Of a stretch of 64,000 bases of DNA, positions 8,771 to 19,808 are shown piece after piece (the stretch's first letter is position 1; each line of letters starts with the position of its first letter). The notes beneath the pieces are model-generated. The model did not search any database. It was not told the origin of the DNA and was given only the letters and a program-made list of their open reading frames with translations. Source of the stretch: Magnetospirillum sp. UT-4 (GTDB taxonomy: Bacteria; Pseudomonadota; Alphaproteobacteria; Rhodospirillales; Magnetospirillaceae); assembly GCF_902729435.1 (NCBI RefSeq), contig NZ_CACVCG010000002.1, forward strand, positions 1-64,000, read 5' to 3'. A program made the position numbers and the translations under genes.

Positions 8771-8835
8771 GGAACGAGTGTACCCAAGCCGCGGAGAGGT
8801 TGCATCCGGCATTTGGCGGATCATTCCCTCGCCGG

Positions 8836-9750
8836 TCACCCCAGCACCGTGCCCCTGGGCACCGCGTATCCCCGCAGCATCTCGGCCGTGCTCATGGGGG
8901 CCTTGCCCGGGCGCTGGACCCGGGTCGGGCGCAGGGCGCCGGCGCCGCAGGCCACGCTCAGGCCATCGTCCAGCACGGTGCCGGGGGCGCCTCGTCCATC
9001 CGCTATTTCGGCGGCCAGCACCTTCAGGCGTTCGCCGGCCAGCTCGCACCACACCCCCGGCCACGGGTTCAGCGCCCGCACCTGGCGCTCCAGCTCGGCC
9101 GCCGGGCGGCTCCAGTCGAGGCGGCCGTCGTCCTTGGCCAGCTTGGCGGCATAGGTGATGCCCTCGGCCGGCTGCGGCACCGGCACCAGGTCGGGCAGGC
9201 GGGCCAGGGCATCGACCATCATCCGCGCCCCCATGGCCGCCAGCGCGTCATGCAGGCCGGCGGCGGTGGTGGTGGCGGTGATGGGCAGGCGTTCCATCAG
9301 CAGCATGGCGCCGGTGTCCAGGCCTTCGTCCATCTGCATGATGGTGACGCCGGTCTCGCAATCGCCGGCCTGGATGGCGCGCTGGATGGGGGCGGCGCCG
9401 CGCCAGCGCGGCAGCAGCGAGGCATGGACGTTGAGGCAGCCCAGGCGCGGCGCGTCCAGCACCGCCTTGGGCAGGATCAGGCCATAGGCCGCCACCACCG
9501 CCACGTCCAGGTCCAGGGCGGCGAACTCGGCCTGCGCCTCGGCCCCCTTCAGCGATTTCGGCGTGCGCACCTCCAGCCCGCGGGCGGCGGCGAAGGCGTG
9601 GACCGGGGTCGGCTGTTCCTTGTGGCCGCGCCCCGCCGGGCGGGGCGGCTGCGAATAGACGCAGGCGACGTCGTGCCCGGCCTCCATCAGCGCCGCCAGG
9701 ATCGGCACCGAGAAGTCCGGCGTTCCCATGAAGGCGAGGCGGTAGTTCAC
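8836..9750 (-). CDS. fmt: Methionyl-tRNA formyltransferase
   Basis: 304 residues. The N-terminal formyltransferase domain (1-190) begins [15 protein letters not shown] and contains the catalytic [20 protein letters not shown] segment and the MDEGLDTG loop with the essential Asp. The C-terminal OB-like domain binds tRNA. It formylates initiator Met-tRNA using 10-formyl-tetrahydrofolate, in partnership with the deformylase encoded just upstream. The start codon overlaps the def stop by 4 bp. Confidence 0.96.
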   Translation of the reverse strand: MNYRLAFMGTPDFSVPILAALMEAGHDVACVYSQPPRPAGRGHKEQPTPVHAFAAARGLEVRTPKSLKGAEAQAEFAALDLDVAVVAAYGLILPKAVLDAPRLGCLNVHASLLPRWRGAAPIQRAIQAGDCETGVTIMQMDEGLDTGAMLLMERLPITATTTAAGLHDALAAMGARMMVDALARLPDLVPVPQPAEGITYAAKLAKDDGRLDWSRPAAELERQVRALNPWPGVWCELAGERLKVLAAEIADGRGAPGTVLDDGLSVACGAGALRPTRVQRPGKAPMSTAEMLRGYAVPRGTVLG

Positions 9751-10268
9751 CGGACCGGCACCGCTTCCTTCTTGGACTTCAGCAGCTTGCGCAGGATCAT
9801 GTTGCGCCGGATCGACGAGATGTGGTCGATGAACAGGACGCCGTCCAGGTGGTCCATCTCGTGCTGCAGCACGGTGGCGAGCAGGCCGTCGGCCTCCATC
9901 TCGCGGATCTCGTTCTGGCGGTCGAGATAGCGCACCCGCACGGCGCGCGGACGCACCACCTGGGCGTAGTGCTCGGGCACCGACAGGCAGCCTTCCTCAT
10001 AGGAATTGTCGTCGTCCGACGCCCAGACGATCTCGGGATTGGCCATCTCGATGGGGTAACGGTCCTCCTCGGACTTGCCGATATCGAGAACGATCACCCG
10101 CTTGCCGACCCCGATCTGGGGCGCCGCCAGGCCGATGCCGGGGGCGTCGTACATGGTTTCCAACATGTCGGCCATCAGCCGGCGCACCTGGTCGTCGACG
10201 GCCGCGACGGCGGCCGCCTTCTGCTTCAGGCGGGGATCGGGAGCGGTCAGGATGGGAAGCACGGCCAT
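9747..10268 (-). CDS. def: Peptide deformylase
   Basis: 173 residues. All three deformylase motifs are present: [19 protein letters not shown] (metal-ligand Cys) and QHEMDHLDG (two metal-ligand His and catalytic Glu). It removes the formyl group from nascent N-termini in the cytoplasm. It is the first gene of a def-fmt-(MNT-HEPN)-truA run on the minus strand; transcription presumably starts in the 327-bp gap upstream, which also holds a long palindrome. Confidence 0.96.
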   Translation of the reverse strand: MAVLPILTAPDPRLKQKAAAVAAVDDQVRRLMADMLETMYDAPGIGLAAPQIGVGKRVIVLDIGKSEEDRYPIEMANPEIVWASDDDNSYEEGCLSVPEHYAQVVRPRAVRVRYLDRQNEIREMEADGLLATVLQHEMDHLDGVLFIDHISSIRRNMILRKLLKSKKEAVPVR

Positions 10269-10595
10269 GGCCGGACGGACCTTTCTTCGTAATCCATCCG
10301 TGACATATGGAAGCTTGGGCGAAGCGTCAAGCTCGGAGCGTCGAGCCTGAAACCCGAAGCACAGTCCATTGTCATGGGCGGGTCAAGCCCACGCCTGTCC
10401 GGTCAAGCCGTTGGCAGTCATCCATGGCAACACGGATGGCACGGATACCGGCTGCGCCGGCCGCGGATGGGCACGGATTTTGGGGGGCTTGGCGCGCGAC
10501 GCGCGTCATCACCCCCATCCGTGGCATCCGTGCCCATCCGTGTTGCCGATCGCGGTGGAAGCGCCTGCGCACGAGACGTGCTCCAAGGGCAAACC
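10269..10595. other. Intergenic gap, def to cytochrome c
   Basis: A 327-bp non-coding stretch. The def promoter should lie at its low-coordinate end. The centre (10426-10547) is filled by an inverted repeat described separately. The overlapping open frames are translations of that palindrome and are not supported as genes. Confidence 0.6.
10426..10547. repeat. Long inverted repeat, ACACGGAT-type family, copy 1
   Basis: The left side, GGCAACACGGATGGCACGGA (from 10426), is complementary to the right arm at 10517-10547 with one gap. A further GCGGATGGGCACGGAT lies at 10463-10478, and a GC hairpin (CCGGCTGCGCCGG) lies between. The roughly 10-bp unit CACGGATGG / CATCCGTG repeats within the arms. 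The pattern matches the palindromes at 18571-18653 and 61566-61634, although this copy is more GC-rich. Confidence 0.65.
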
Positions 10596-11279
10596 TCAAT
10601 CATCCAAGGTCGAGACATAGGCCCACAGATTGCGCCAGTCGGCCTCGGTCTTGGGGCGGATCAGTTCGTCGACGTCGTCGTGCGGGCGGCGGCCGGTCAG
10701 GAACAGGTCGATCTGGGCGCGCAGGTACTTGACGTGCTGCTGCGCCAGCGGCGGCTTCCTCACCCGGCCCTGGCCGTCGCGGCCGTGGCATTCCATGCAT
10801 TCGCCGTCATAGAGCTTGCGCCCGGCCTCGACATCGCCGGGCTCGCGCGGGATCTGCACCGCCTGCTTGGCCAGCTTGAGGCGCTCGAAGGCGTCCATGG
10901 CCACCGCGTCGGAAGGCGGGTGCCGGGGCGGCTTGATGGCGGCCAGGTAATGGGAGACGTCGAGCACGTCCTTCTCGGGCAGCTCGCGCTCGGTGGCGTA
11001 GGGGATCATGGGAATGTTCTCGCGCTCCCGCGACTTGAAGCGGCGCAGCTGCTCGGCCAGGTAGTCGGGGTGCATCCCCGACAGGCGCGGATAGACCCCG
11101 CCGCCGCCGCCCTCGCCGTATTCGCCGTGGCAGGCGGCGCAGGTGCGCATGATGTCGCGCCCCGATTCGGCGTCATAGGTCCAGGTCTTGCCGTTGGGCA
11201 GCGTCACCGGAGCCGGCGCATCCGCCGCCGCCGGTCCGGCCAGCATCGCCGCCACCACCACCATCGCCCACGCCCGCAT
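10596..11279 (-). CDS. Dihaem cytochrome c (c4-like), periplasmic
   Basis: 227 residues with a signal peptide (about 1-20, ending AAAD). Two CxxCH haem-binding motifs are present: C47-A-A-C-H51 and C161-M-E-C-H165. Two tandem haem domains plus motifs such as YPRLSGMHPDYLAEQLRRF are typical of cytochrome c4 and related class I dihaem proteins that shuttle electrons to terminal oxidases or other reductases. The expected axial methionines cannot be fixed with certainty. A TTGA-N6-TCAA box is centred about 68 bp upstream of the start, suggesting FNR-type control by oxygen. Confidence 0.88.
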   Translation of the reverse strand: MRAWAMVVVAAMLAGPAAADAPAPVTLPNGKTWTYDAESGRDIMRTCAACHGEYGEGGGGGVYPRLSGMHPDYLAEQLRRFKSRERENIPMIPYATERELPEKDVLDVSHYLAAIKPPRHPPSDAVAMDAFERLKLAKQAVQIPREPGDVEAGRKLYDGECMECHGRDGQGRVRKPPLAQQHVKYLRAQIDLFLTGRRPHDDVDELIRPKTEADWRNLWAYVSTLDD

Positions 11280-11340
11280 TGCCGCCGCTCTCCTGCCGGT
11301 GCCGATCGGCGTTTATGGCGCGGCGCCGGGCGCGAGCACT

Positions 11341-11354
11341 TTGAGCGCGGTCAA
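11341..11354. promoter_or_regulatory. FNR/CRP-type box upstream of cytochrome c
   Basis: TTGAGCGCGGTCAA fits TTGA-N6-TCAA, the FNR-type consensus. Its centre at 11347.5 is about 68 bp from the cytochrome start codon (11279). An activator at -41.5 would give a transcription start near 11306 and a leader of about 27 bases. This geometry is good, but the site is predicted from the motif alone. Confidence 0.55.
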
Positions 11355-11358
11355 GTGG

Positions 11359-11895
11359 CTACTTCTGCTTGGGCCGGAACGCCGCGCAGAAGGCCGGGTC
11401 GGTTTCCAGGAACGGACCGCCGATGAGGTCGATGCAATAGGGGATGGCCGGCATCACCGCCGCCAGGCAATCGGCGATGGCGCTGGGCTTGCCCGGCAGG
11501 TTGACGATCAGCGAGCGGCCCCGGATGCCGGCGGTCTGGCGCGACAGGATGGCGGTGGGCACCATAGTCAGGCTGACCGCCCGCATCAGCTCGCCGAAGC
11601 CCGGCATCATCCGCTCGCACACCGCCTCGGTGGCTTCCGGGGTGACGTCGCGGGGCGCCGGGCCGGTGCCGCCGGTGGTGACGATCAGGGCGCAGGTCTC
11701 GACATCGGCCAGTTCCCGCAGAACCGCCTCGATCACCGCCTGCTCGTCGGGGATCAGGCGCGCCACCGCCCGCCACGGCGAGGTCAGCGCCTTGCCGATC
11801 CACTCCTGCATGGCCGGGCCCCCCAGGTCCTGGTAGACCCCGCTGGAGGCGCGGTCCGAGACGGTGACGAAACCGATGGCGGCGGGTGCGGTCAT
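11359..11895 (-). CDS. mogA: Molybdopterin adenylyltransferase
   Basis: 178 residues, close to MogA throughout: IGFVTVSDRASSGVYQDLGG at the N-terminus, the nucleotide/MPT-binding TTGGTGPAPRDVTPEAT, MPGFGELMRAVSL, PTAILSRQ, and the LIVNLPGKPSAI loop. It adenylates molybdopterin before molybdenum insertion by MoeA, so it supports molybdoenzymes such as nitrate or DMSO-type reductases. ATG 11895 gives the conserved start; the frame is open further upstream without conserved sequence. The stop lies only 5 bp from the FNR-type box of the next gene. Confidence 0.93.
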   Translation of the reverse strand: MTAPAAIGFVTVSDRASSGVYQDLGGPAMQEWIGKALTSPWRAVARLIPDEQAVIEAVLRELADVETCALIVTTGGTGPAPRDVTPEATEAVCERMMPGFGELMRAVSLTMVPTAILSRQTAGIRGRSLIVNLPGKPSAIADCLAAVMPAIPYCIDLIGGPFLETDPAFCAAFRPKQK

Positions 11896-11965
11896 GACAG
11901 GTCCTTGTGGCGGACGGGGGGATGCCCAAGGTAGGCTGGGCCGACGCCGACCACAAGGACCCGCC

Positions 11966-12178
11966 ATGGACCAGGCCAACCGCGACCGCATGACCGCCAT
12001 CATCGGCGCCATGCTCGATGACGAGAATGCCGCCGACCTCGACACCTTCGGGCGCGAGGTGCTGAACAACGGCCGGGTCTGGGACATCCTCGCCGATTCC
12101 TTCCCCGACGCCCGCTCGTCCGACGTCAAGACGGCGATGCTGGAGGCCTTCCGGACCCGCCAGCCCAAGGAAAGCTGA
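11966..12178 (+). CDS. Small conserved-looking hypothetical protein
   Basis: 70 residues, acidic, soluble and helical (DRMTAIIGAMLDDENAADLDTF...). No family recognised. ATG 11966 follows AAGGACCCGCC. It is divergent from mogA and lies upstream of the hemerythrin-MCP gene, with 121 bp between them. Codon choice matches the neighbourhood, and the frame does not shadow a gene on the other strand, so I accept it as real. Confidence 0.6.
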   Translation: MDQANRDRMTAIIGAMLDDENAADLDTFGREVLNNGRVWDILADSFPDARSSDVKTAMLEAFRTRQPKES

Positions 12179-12299
12179 GGTTTCCCATCCATAAGGAATA
12201 GCCCGGCCGGCCTTCCGGCCAGTTTCGAATGTGATATCCTCTTTACCCAATAAAAAGGGTAACCGGGTCTTAATCACCGGACGACATGGGAGGAACCCG

Positions 12300-14795
12300 A
12301 TGGCGCTTCTGGCGTGGACCGACGAGTTGTCGGTCGGCGTATCGGTTCTCGACGCCGATCACCGCGAAATCGTCGACCTCATCAACACCCTGCACGAGGC
12401 GGTGGAGAACCACCGTGGTGCCCAGGTGCTGGGCCAGGCCATGGCAAGCCTGCGCCGCCACGTCCAGGAGCATTTTGCCCGCGAGGAGGATCTGCTGCGC
12501 CGGACCGGCTATCCCGGCTTCGACGAGCATGCCGACCAGCACGGCACCACCGCCGAGAAGCTGGGCGAGCTGGAGCGCATGCTCGGCACCGACGAGCGCG
12601 CCGCCCGCGCCGTCCTCGATTTCCTCAAGGCGTGGTTCATCAACCACGTGGTCGGAAACGACCTCAAGATGCGCGAGTTCTTCCGCGAGAAGGGGGTGGC
12701 CGACGTCGCCGGCCACCACCGCCGTCGCGGCTTGCTGTCGATCCTGGCGCGGCGGACCGACGTGCTGCGCCTCAAGACCCGCATCATGCTGCTGGTGGCG
12801 GTGCCGCTGCTGGTCATCCTCGGCATGGCGGCGATCTCGCTGGCCGATTCGGCGGCCAGGGTGGGACGCCAGACCGCCATTCTCGACCTCGCCCGCCTGG
12901 GCACCGTCAGCAGCGCGCTGATCCACGAAATGCAGAAGGAACGCGGCGCCTCGGCCCTGTTCCTGGGCAGCAAGGGCACCCAGTTCGGGCCGGAGCTGGG
13001 CGACCAGCGCCAGGCCACCGACACCCGGCTGGCCGCCTTCCGCACCGCCGCCACCGCGGCGCTGCCGAAGCTGGCTCCCGACATCGCCCGCCAGGTGACG
13101 GTGGCGCTGGCCGACCTCGACGGACTGGGCGGCACCCGCGAGGGCGTGACCGCCCTGTCCATGCCGCCGCCGCAGGCGATCAAGTTCTACACCGGCGCCA
13201 TCGCCAACCAGATCGCCGCCGTCGAGGCGCTGGTGCACATGGCCGACGAGCCCGAGACGGTGCGCGAGATGGCCGCCTACACCGCCATCATCAACGCCAA
13301 GGAACGCGCCGGACAGGAACGGGCGGTCGGTTCCGCCGGCTTCGCCGCCGGCCAGTTCGCGCCGGCCCTGCACCGCCGCCTGGTCGAGCTGTGGGCGGAG
13401 CAGAGCGCCTTCTTCCACAGCTTCCGCCGCCTGGCCGCGCCGCCGCTGATCGCCGGGCTGCTGAAGCTGCAGCAAAGCGAGGCCGAGAAGGGCGTGGCGC
13501 AATGGCGCGACGTCGCCATCGCCAGCCCGTTCACCGGCACCACCGGCGACATCAAGGCGCCCGAGTGGTTCAAGGCCACCACCGTGCGCATCGACCAGAT
13601 GAAGGCGCTGGAGGACGAGGCCGCCGCCGCCCTGATCGCCGGCGCCGAGCGCCGCCTGGGCGAGCTTTCCCGTACCCTGTGGGGCCTGGCCGCCTTCCTC
13701 GGCCTGGTGGTGGCGGCGGTGGTGGTCGGCGCCATGGTCATCGTCGCCGGCATCGTGCCGCCGCTGCTGGCGCTGACCGGCTGCACCAACCGCCTGGCCG
13801 AGGGCGACCGCACCGTCGACGTCCCCGGCCAGGGGGCGCGCGACGAACTGGGCGATATGGCCCGCGCCGTCCAGTTCTTCAAGGAGAAGCTGATCGCCTC
13901 GGAACTGACCGGCGCCGAGGGCTGGGTGGAAAGCCAGGCCCGGGTCGAGGCCATGCTGCGCAAGGAACAGGCCATCACGGCGTTCGACGCCCGCATGTCG
14001 GCCTTCGTCGCAGAGGTGTCCGACGGGTCGGGGCGGCTGCTCGACTCGGCCGGGGTGATGACCGAAGTGGTGAGCGAGACCATGTCGCGCAGCGGCGTGG
14101 TCGCCGACGCCGCCCATGACGCCGCCGGACGGGTGCAGTCGGCGGCCGCCGCCACCGAGCAGCTGACCGCCTCGATCCGCGAGATCGCCCGCCAGGTTCA
14201 CGCCCAGGCCGGCGCCACCCGCGAAGCGGTGGAGCATGCCCAGCGCACCAACGGCCTGGTGGAAGGCATGCTGAGTTCGGCCGCCCGCATCGGCGAGGTG
14301 GTCAAGCTGATCCAGGGCATCGCCGCCCAGACCAACCTGCTGGCCCTCAACGCCACCATCGAGGCGGCCCGCGCCGGCGAGGCCGGGCGCGGCTTCGCGG
14401 TGGTCGCCAACGAGGTCAAGAACCTGGCCAACCAGACCTCCAAGGCGACCGAGGAGATCGTCGAGCAGATCGGCGGCATCCAGCGGGTGACCCAGGATTC
14501 CGCCAATGCCATCCGCCTGGTGGTCTCGCGCATCGACGGCATCAACGAGATCTCGTCGGCGGTGGCGGCGGCAGTGGAGGAACAGGAGGCGGCGACCGCC
14601 GAGATCAGCCGCAACGTCCAGGACACCGCGCAGGGAACCGACAGCGTCACCGCCAACATCGCCGACGTGCTGCATGCCGCCGAGCGGGCCGACCACGCCG
14701 CCCAGATGGTGGCCGCCTCGGCCGAATCCCTGGGCGGCCACGCCGGCCGCCTGCGCGAGGAGGTGCAGCAATTCCTGGCGGCGGTGAAGGCCTGA
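12300..14795 (+). CDS. Methyl-accepting chemotaxis protein with N-terminal bacteriohemerythrin and NIT domain
   Basis: 831 residues. Residues 1-135 are a bacteriohemerythrin domain with all seven di-iron ligands in register: H21, H58, E62, H77, H81, H116, D121. A transmembrane segment (about 160-180) leads to a periplasmic helical region with a NIT (nitrate/nitrite sensing-like) signature, [15 protein letters not shown] second membrane segment (about 460-485), a HAMP domain and a C-terminal MCP signalling domain follow, with the conserved hairpin around [20 protein letters not shown]. The predicted topology places the O2-binding hemerythrin in the cytoplasm. It should modulate CheA in response to oxygen and perhaps nitrate/nitrite. 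ATG 12300 follows GGGAGGAA; the frame is open upstream to 12231. Confidence 0.9.
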   Translation: MALLAWTDELSVGVSVLDADHREIVDLINTLHEAVENHRGAQVLGQAMASLRRHVQEHFAREEDLLRRTGYPGFDEHADQHGTTAEKLGELERMLGTDERAARAVLDFLKAWFINHVVGNDLKMREFFREKGVADVAGHHRRRGLLSILARRTDVLRLKTRIMLLVAVPLLVILGMAAISLADSAARVGRQTAILDLARLGTVSSALIHEMQKERGASALFLGSKGTQFGPELGDQRQATDTRLAAFRTAATAALPKLAPDIARQVTVALADLDGLGGTREGVTALSMPPPQAIKFYTGAIANQIAAVEALVHMADEPETVREMAAYTAIINAKERAGQERAVGSAGFAAGQFAPALHRRLVELWAEQSAFFHSFRRLAAPPLIAGLLKLQQSEAEKGVAQWRDVAIASPFTGTTGDIKAPEWFKATTVRIDQMKALEDEAAAALIAGAERRLGELSRTLWGLAAFLGLVVAAVVVGAMVIVAGIVPPLLALTGCTNRLAEGDRTVDVPGQGARDELGDMARAVQFFKEKLIASELTGAEGWVESQARVEAMLRKEQAITAFDARMSAFVAEVSDGSGRLLDSAGVMTEVVSETMSRSGVVADAAHDAAGRVQSAAAATEQLTASIREIARQVHAQAGATREAVEHAQRTNGLVEGMLSSAARIGEVVKLIQGIAAQTNLLALNATIEAARAGEAGRGFAVVANEVKNLANQTSKATEEIVEQIGGIQRVTQDSANAIRLVVSRIDGINEISSAVAAAVEEQEAATAEISRNVQDTAQGTDSVTANIADVLHAAERADHAAQMVAASAESLGGHAGRLREEVQQFLAAVKA

Positions 14796-15038
14796 ATGTC
14801 GGGTGACAGGCCCCCGCAGGCCTCATGTGAGATTTCGTAAGAAGGGAGGACGACGCCGCCCGGAAAGGCGCAGAAATCCTAGAGGGCGTTATCAGTTAAA
14901 TTGCTTCTCGGTACAAATGTCATGCCTCACGTGTCGGGTGACAGATAACGTGCAAAGCGGCGTCAGTTAAGTCCTTGATCTTAGAGCCGGATGCTATCAG
15001 GTTGGATCGCCTCGCGATTCAACCTGATAGCATCCGGC
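14796..15038. other. Intergenic junction with repeats
   Basis: No supportable gene. A 13-bp direct repeat, TGTCGGGTGACAG, occurs at 14797-14809 and 14932-14944. Short inverted matches (CGTTATC and GATAACG) and a second CAGTTAA pair lie between and around. The high-coordinate end is a palindromic repeat (14984-15040). The composition is AT-richer than the MCP gene. It looks like a recombination or insertion junction bordering the accessory genes downstream. Confidence 0.5.
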
Positions 15039-15040
15039 TC
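14984..15040. repeat. Dispersed palindromic repeat (TTAGAGC/GCTCTAA family), copy 2
   Basis: A perfect 21-bp inverted repeat: the left arm 14984-15004 (GAGCCGGATGCTATCAGGTT then G) pairs with the right arm 15020-15040 around the loop GATCGCCTCGCGATT. The loop is identical to that of copy 1 (80-168), and the right arm shares the GATAGCATCCGGCTC end with copy 3 (53587-53697). The right end overlaps the stop codon of the adjacent gene by two bases. Confidence 0.85.
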
Positions 15041-15416
15041 AGAAGCGCAGATCGTCGTCAGGGCCGGAGCCCCACGGATTGTCGTCGCTCGCCGTACAGG
15101 CACACATGCTCGCCAGCTCGATGTCGCCGATATTGGCGAAGCGGGGCGAACCCACGGACTGGCGTTGGATGAGTCGATTGAAAGCCAGTTCGGTGGGGCC
15201 GCCCGGGCGCATAAATCCGTCCACCTTCAGGCCATTGGCCTTCTGAAAGCGGCGGATGCCATCGAACATCGCGTCATCGGTCCAATCGTCGATGCCGCGA
15301 TGGGACGGGACGTTGTAATAGCCAAGCACGTTCAGCGCGCGCTTGGTGTTCTTGATGTCGACAGGATCGACGCGATAACTCGAGCCCATGGGCTCCTTCA
15401 GCTTGAACCAGGACAT
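15039..15416 (-). CDS. Small protein with a peptidoglycan-binding-like domain
   Basis: 125 residues, no signal peptide. The central part (about 25-85) reads like a PG_binding_1 (PF01471) fold: TKRALNVLGYY, then IDDWTDDAMFDGIRRFQKANGLKVDGFM, then GGPTELAFNRLI. Such modules occur in cell-wall hydrolases and phage or secretion-associated proteins. The C-terminus is short and includes a CAC pair. Base composition is less GC-rich than the flanking core genes, and the stop codon touches a palindromic repeat, suggesting acquisition. Function unknown. Confidence 0.65.
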   Translation of the reverse strand: MSWFKLKEPMGSSYRVDPVDIKNTKRALNVLGYYNVPSHRGIDDWTDDAMFDGIRRFQKANGLKVDGFMRPGGPTELAFNRLIQRQSVGSPRFANIGDIELASMCACTASDDNPWGSGPDDDLRF

Positions 15417-15465
15417 TGGGACACATCTCCATTCCAGGGGCTGGCAGCAATCCCAGCGCCATAAG

Positions 15466-15492
15466 GGTATATATTCCTCACGCCCTTGTCAA
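15466..15492 (-). promoter_or_regulatory. Candidate promoter for the 15039-15416 gene
   Basis: On the minus strand TTGACA (15492-15487) is followed after 15 bp by TATACC, with an overlapping TATATA. The gene start lies about 50 bases downstream, preceded by GGAG. The spacer is short for sigma-70, so this is tentative. Confidence 0.35.
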
Positions 15493-15544
15493 GAACATAT
15501 ACGGAACAACTTGACGGGGATGCGACTGGAAACGCCCCGTTCGC

Positions 15545-16063
15545 CTACGGTTCAATGAGGAGAGTGGCCTTCAGCGTGGTGCCGTCGCGCACGATCTCTG
15601 CGCCATTGCGCTCCCAGATTTGTCGGGATGCATGATTGGCGGCCCCGATCTGCCCGGATAGCAAACGGACGCCAAGTGTCCGGGCGAACGCAACCAGATT
15701 ACGGAAGGCCGCCCCTCCGTAGCCGTGCCCCTGGAAGCGTGTCCCGATCCAGTAGCCGATGCTCGCGGTCCTGCTCTGCAGATCCATGTGGCTCAGGCTG
15801 ATAGTGCCGATTGCCGCCCGCTGGTCGTGAACGACTGCAAAGAAGATGGCGTCGTGCTTGACGCACCACTTTCGGGCATGCGCGAGAACGGTCTGGGCGG
15901 TTTCCTGAGGGGCATGCTTGGTCCGCCCCAGCGCGAACCCAAGTTCCTCGTCCTCGTTGAGGATATTGGCGAGATCTTCGGCGTAGCCGTGCAGTTGTGA
16001 TGAAGCAGGAAATTGCTCCGGGGCCAATTGCACCAGCGAGATAATGCTCTCTGATCGCCCCAT
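15545..16063 (-). CDS. GNAT-family acetyltransferase (RimJ/RimL-like)
   Basis: 172 residues. GNAT features: AIGTISLSHMDLQSRTASIGYWIGTRFQGHGYGGAAFRNLVAFA, in which FQGHGYGGAA is the acetyl-CoA loop (Q/R-x-x-G-x-G/A), followed by ANHASRQIWERNGAE, the typical 'N-x-x-S...E/N-G' region of RimJ/RimL-type enzymes. The substrate is unknown. It starts 13 bp after the gyrB stop and is transcribed in the same direction, so it could be read through from gyrB. Codon and base use are clearly less GC-rich than gyrB, consistent with lateral acquisition. Confidence 0.8.
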   Translation of the reverse strand: MGRSESIISLVQLAPEQFPASSQLHGYAEDLANILNEDEELGFALGRTKHAPQETAQTVLAHARKWCVKHDAIFFAVVHDQRAAIGTISLSHMDLQSRTASIGYWIGTRFQGHGYGGAAFRNLVAFARTLGVRLLSGQIGAANHASRQIWERNGAEIVRDGTTLKATLLIEP

Positions 16064-16076
16064 TGCGCCCCTTCCA

Positions 16077-18554
<2,478 letters not shown>

Positions 18555-18570
18555 TTAAACCTTCCTGTCA

Positions 18571-18653
18571 TTGCCCACAGATGAACACAGATAAACACGG
18601 ATAGAAAAACACTCGTCGATTATCTGTGTTTATCGGTGTTCATCTGTGGGCAA
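18571..18653. repeat. Near-perfect 33-bp inverted repeat between recF and gyrB (ACACAGATAA family, copy 2)
   Basis: The left arm 18571-18603 starts TTGCCCACAGATGAACACAG; the right arm 18621-18653 is its inverted complement with two mismatches and a 17-base AT-rich loop. The arms contain tandem ~10-bp units of the form ACACAGATRA. The palindrome overlaps the last bases of recF and fills most of the recF-gyrB gap. It could fold into a strong hairpin in the transcript and affect gyrB expression. Confidence 0.85.
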
Positions 18654-19808
18654 AAAATCATTCTTAACTACCGTCGCACTCTCGACGCGGAAATACTGGG
18701 CCCTCTCGCCGAAGCTTTCGAACGTGCGTTCGTCGGTTCCGGTCATCCAGCTCTGGGCGTTGAGGCCCGAGAGCACGTCGTACAAGGCGGCGCGCCGGGT
18801 GGCGTCCAGGTGCGCCGCCACCTCGTCCAGCAGCAGCAGCGGCGCCAGGCCGGACAGGGCCGTGCGCACGCGGGCCTGGGCCAGGACGATGGACACCAGC
18901 ACCGCCTTCTGCTCGCCGGTCGAGCATTGCCCGGCCGGCAAATCCCTGCCCGCATGCCGCACCGCCAGATCGGTGCGATGCGGGCCGATGGTGGCCGCCC
19001 CCGCCGCCTCGTCTCGCGCGCGCGCGCGAAACAGGGCGGCCCTCAGGCGGTCCTCGGCCGCGGCGGCACCGCCTTCGGCGGTCCAGCCCTCGACCTCGCC
19101 GGCCAGGGCCAGCCGGGCCGCCGGGAACGGCCCCACCGCTTCGGCGCAGGCCGCATCCAGGCGCGCCACCGCGGCGTTGCGGGCCGCCGCCATGGTCGCC
19201 CCGTGGCGGGCCATGGCGTCCTCCAGCGCCGTCAGCCAGGCGGCGTCGCCGCCTCCCGCCTTCAGCAGCCGCGTGCGTTCCCGCATGGCGTGCTCGTAGG
19301 CGGCGGCGGCGGCGGCGTGGCCGTGGTCCTGGCCGAACACCAGGCGATCCAGGAAGCGCCGCCGCCCCCCGGCCCCCTCGGTGAACAGGCGGTCCATGGC
19401 CGGGGTCAGCCACAGTGCCGAAGCGATGCCGTCCAGCTCGCGGGCCTTGGCGGGGCTACCGCCGATGCGGACCGTTCGCCGTTCCGAACCGGGTTCGCGC
19501 CCGGTGCCGATCTCCACCGGCCCGCCGGGGCCGTCCAGGACCGCCGCCACCGCCCACGGCGCGCCATCCTGGGCCTCGCGTCGCGCCACCTCGGACAGGG
19601 TCGCCCGCCGCATGCCGCGGCCCGGGGTCAGGAAGGACAGCGCCTCCAGCAGGTTGGTCTTGCCGGCGCCGTTGGCCCCGGTCAGCACCACCGGCCGCGG
19701 ATCGGCCTCCAGGCGCAGGAACGGATAGCAGCGGAAATCGGTCAGCGTGAGGCGCCGCACCGCCAGCCGGCGCGACGCGTCCTGGGCGTCCTCCGGGTCC
19801 GTGGTCAC
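18630..19808 (-). CDS. recF: DNA replication and repair protein RecF
   Basis: 392 residues. Walker A is GANGAGKTNLLEAL near the N-terminus, the ABC-type signature is in PAGQCSTGEQKA, and Walker B is LLLLDEVAAHLD. RecF is an SMC-like ATPase that helps load RecA at gaps. The GTG start at 19808 overlaps the dnaN stop by 4 bp (GTGA), so translation is coupled. The last 24 bases overlap the right arm of the palindrome, so the C-terminal residues come from the repeat. Confidence 0.95.
   Translation of the reverse strand: MTTDPEDAQDASRRLAVRRLTLTDFRCYPFLRLEADPRPVVLTGANGAGKTNLLEALSFLTPGRGMRRATLSEVARREAQDGAPWAVAAVLDGPGGPVEIGTGREPGSERRTVRIGGSPAKARELDGIASALWLTPAMDRLFTEGAGGRRRFLDRLVFGQDHGHAAAAAAYEHAMRERTRLLKAGGGDAAWLTALEDAMARHGATMAAARNAAVARLDAACAEAVGPFPAARLALAGEVEGWTAEGGAAAAEDRLRAALFRARARDEAAGAATIGPHRTDLAVRHAGRDLPAGQCSTGEQKAVLVSIVLAQARVRTALSGLAPLLLLDEVAAHLDATRRAALYDVLSGLNAQSWMTGTDERTFESFGERAQYFRVESATVVKNDFLPTDEHR

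Noticed and set aside
10307-10732. Open frames over the def-cytochrome gap
   Set aside because: They translate the 10426-10547 palindrome and the antisense of the cytochrome gene; no conserved residues.
12243-12262. TTACCC/GGGTAA palindrome upstream of the hemerythrin receptor as an operator
   Set aside because: Six-base arms with an A-rich spacer are too short to support a binding-site call.
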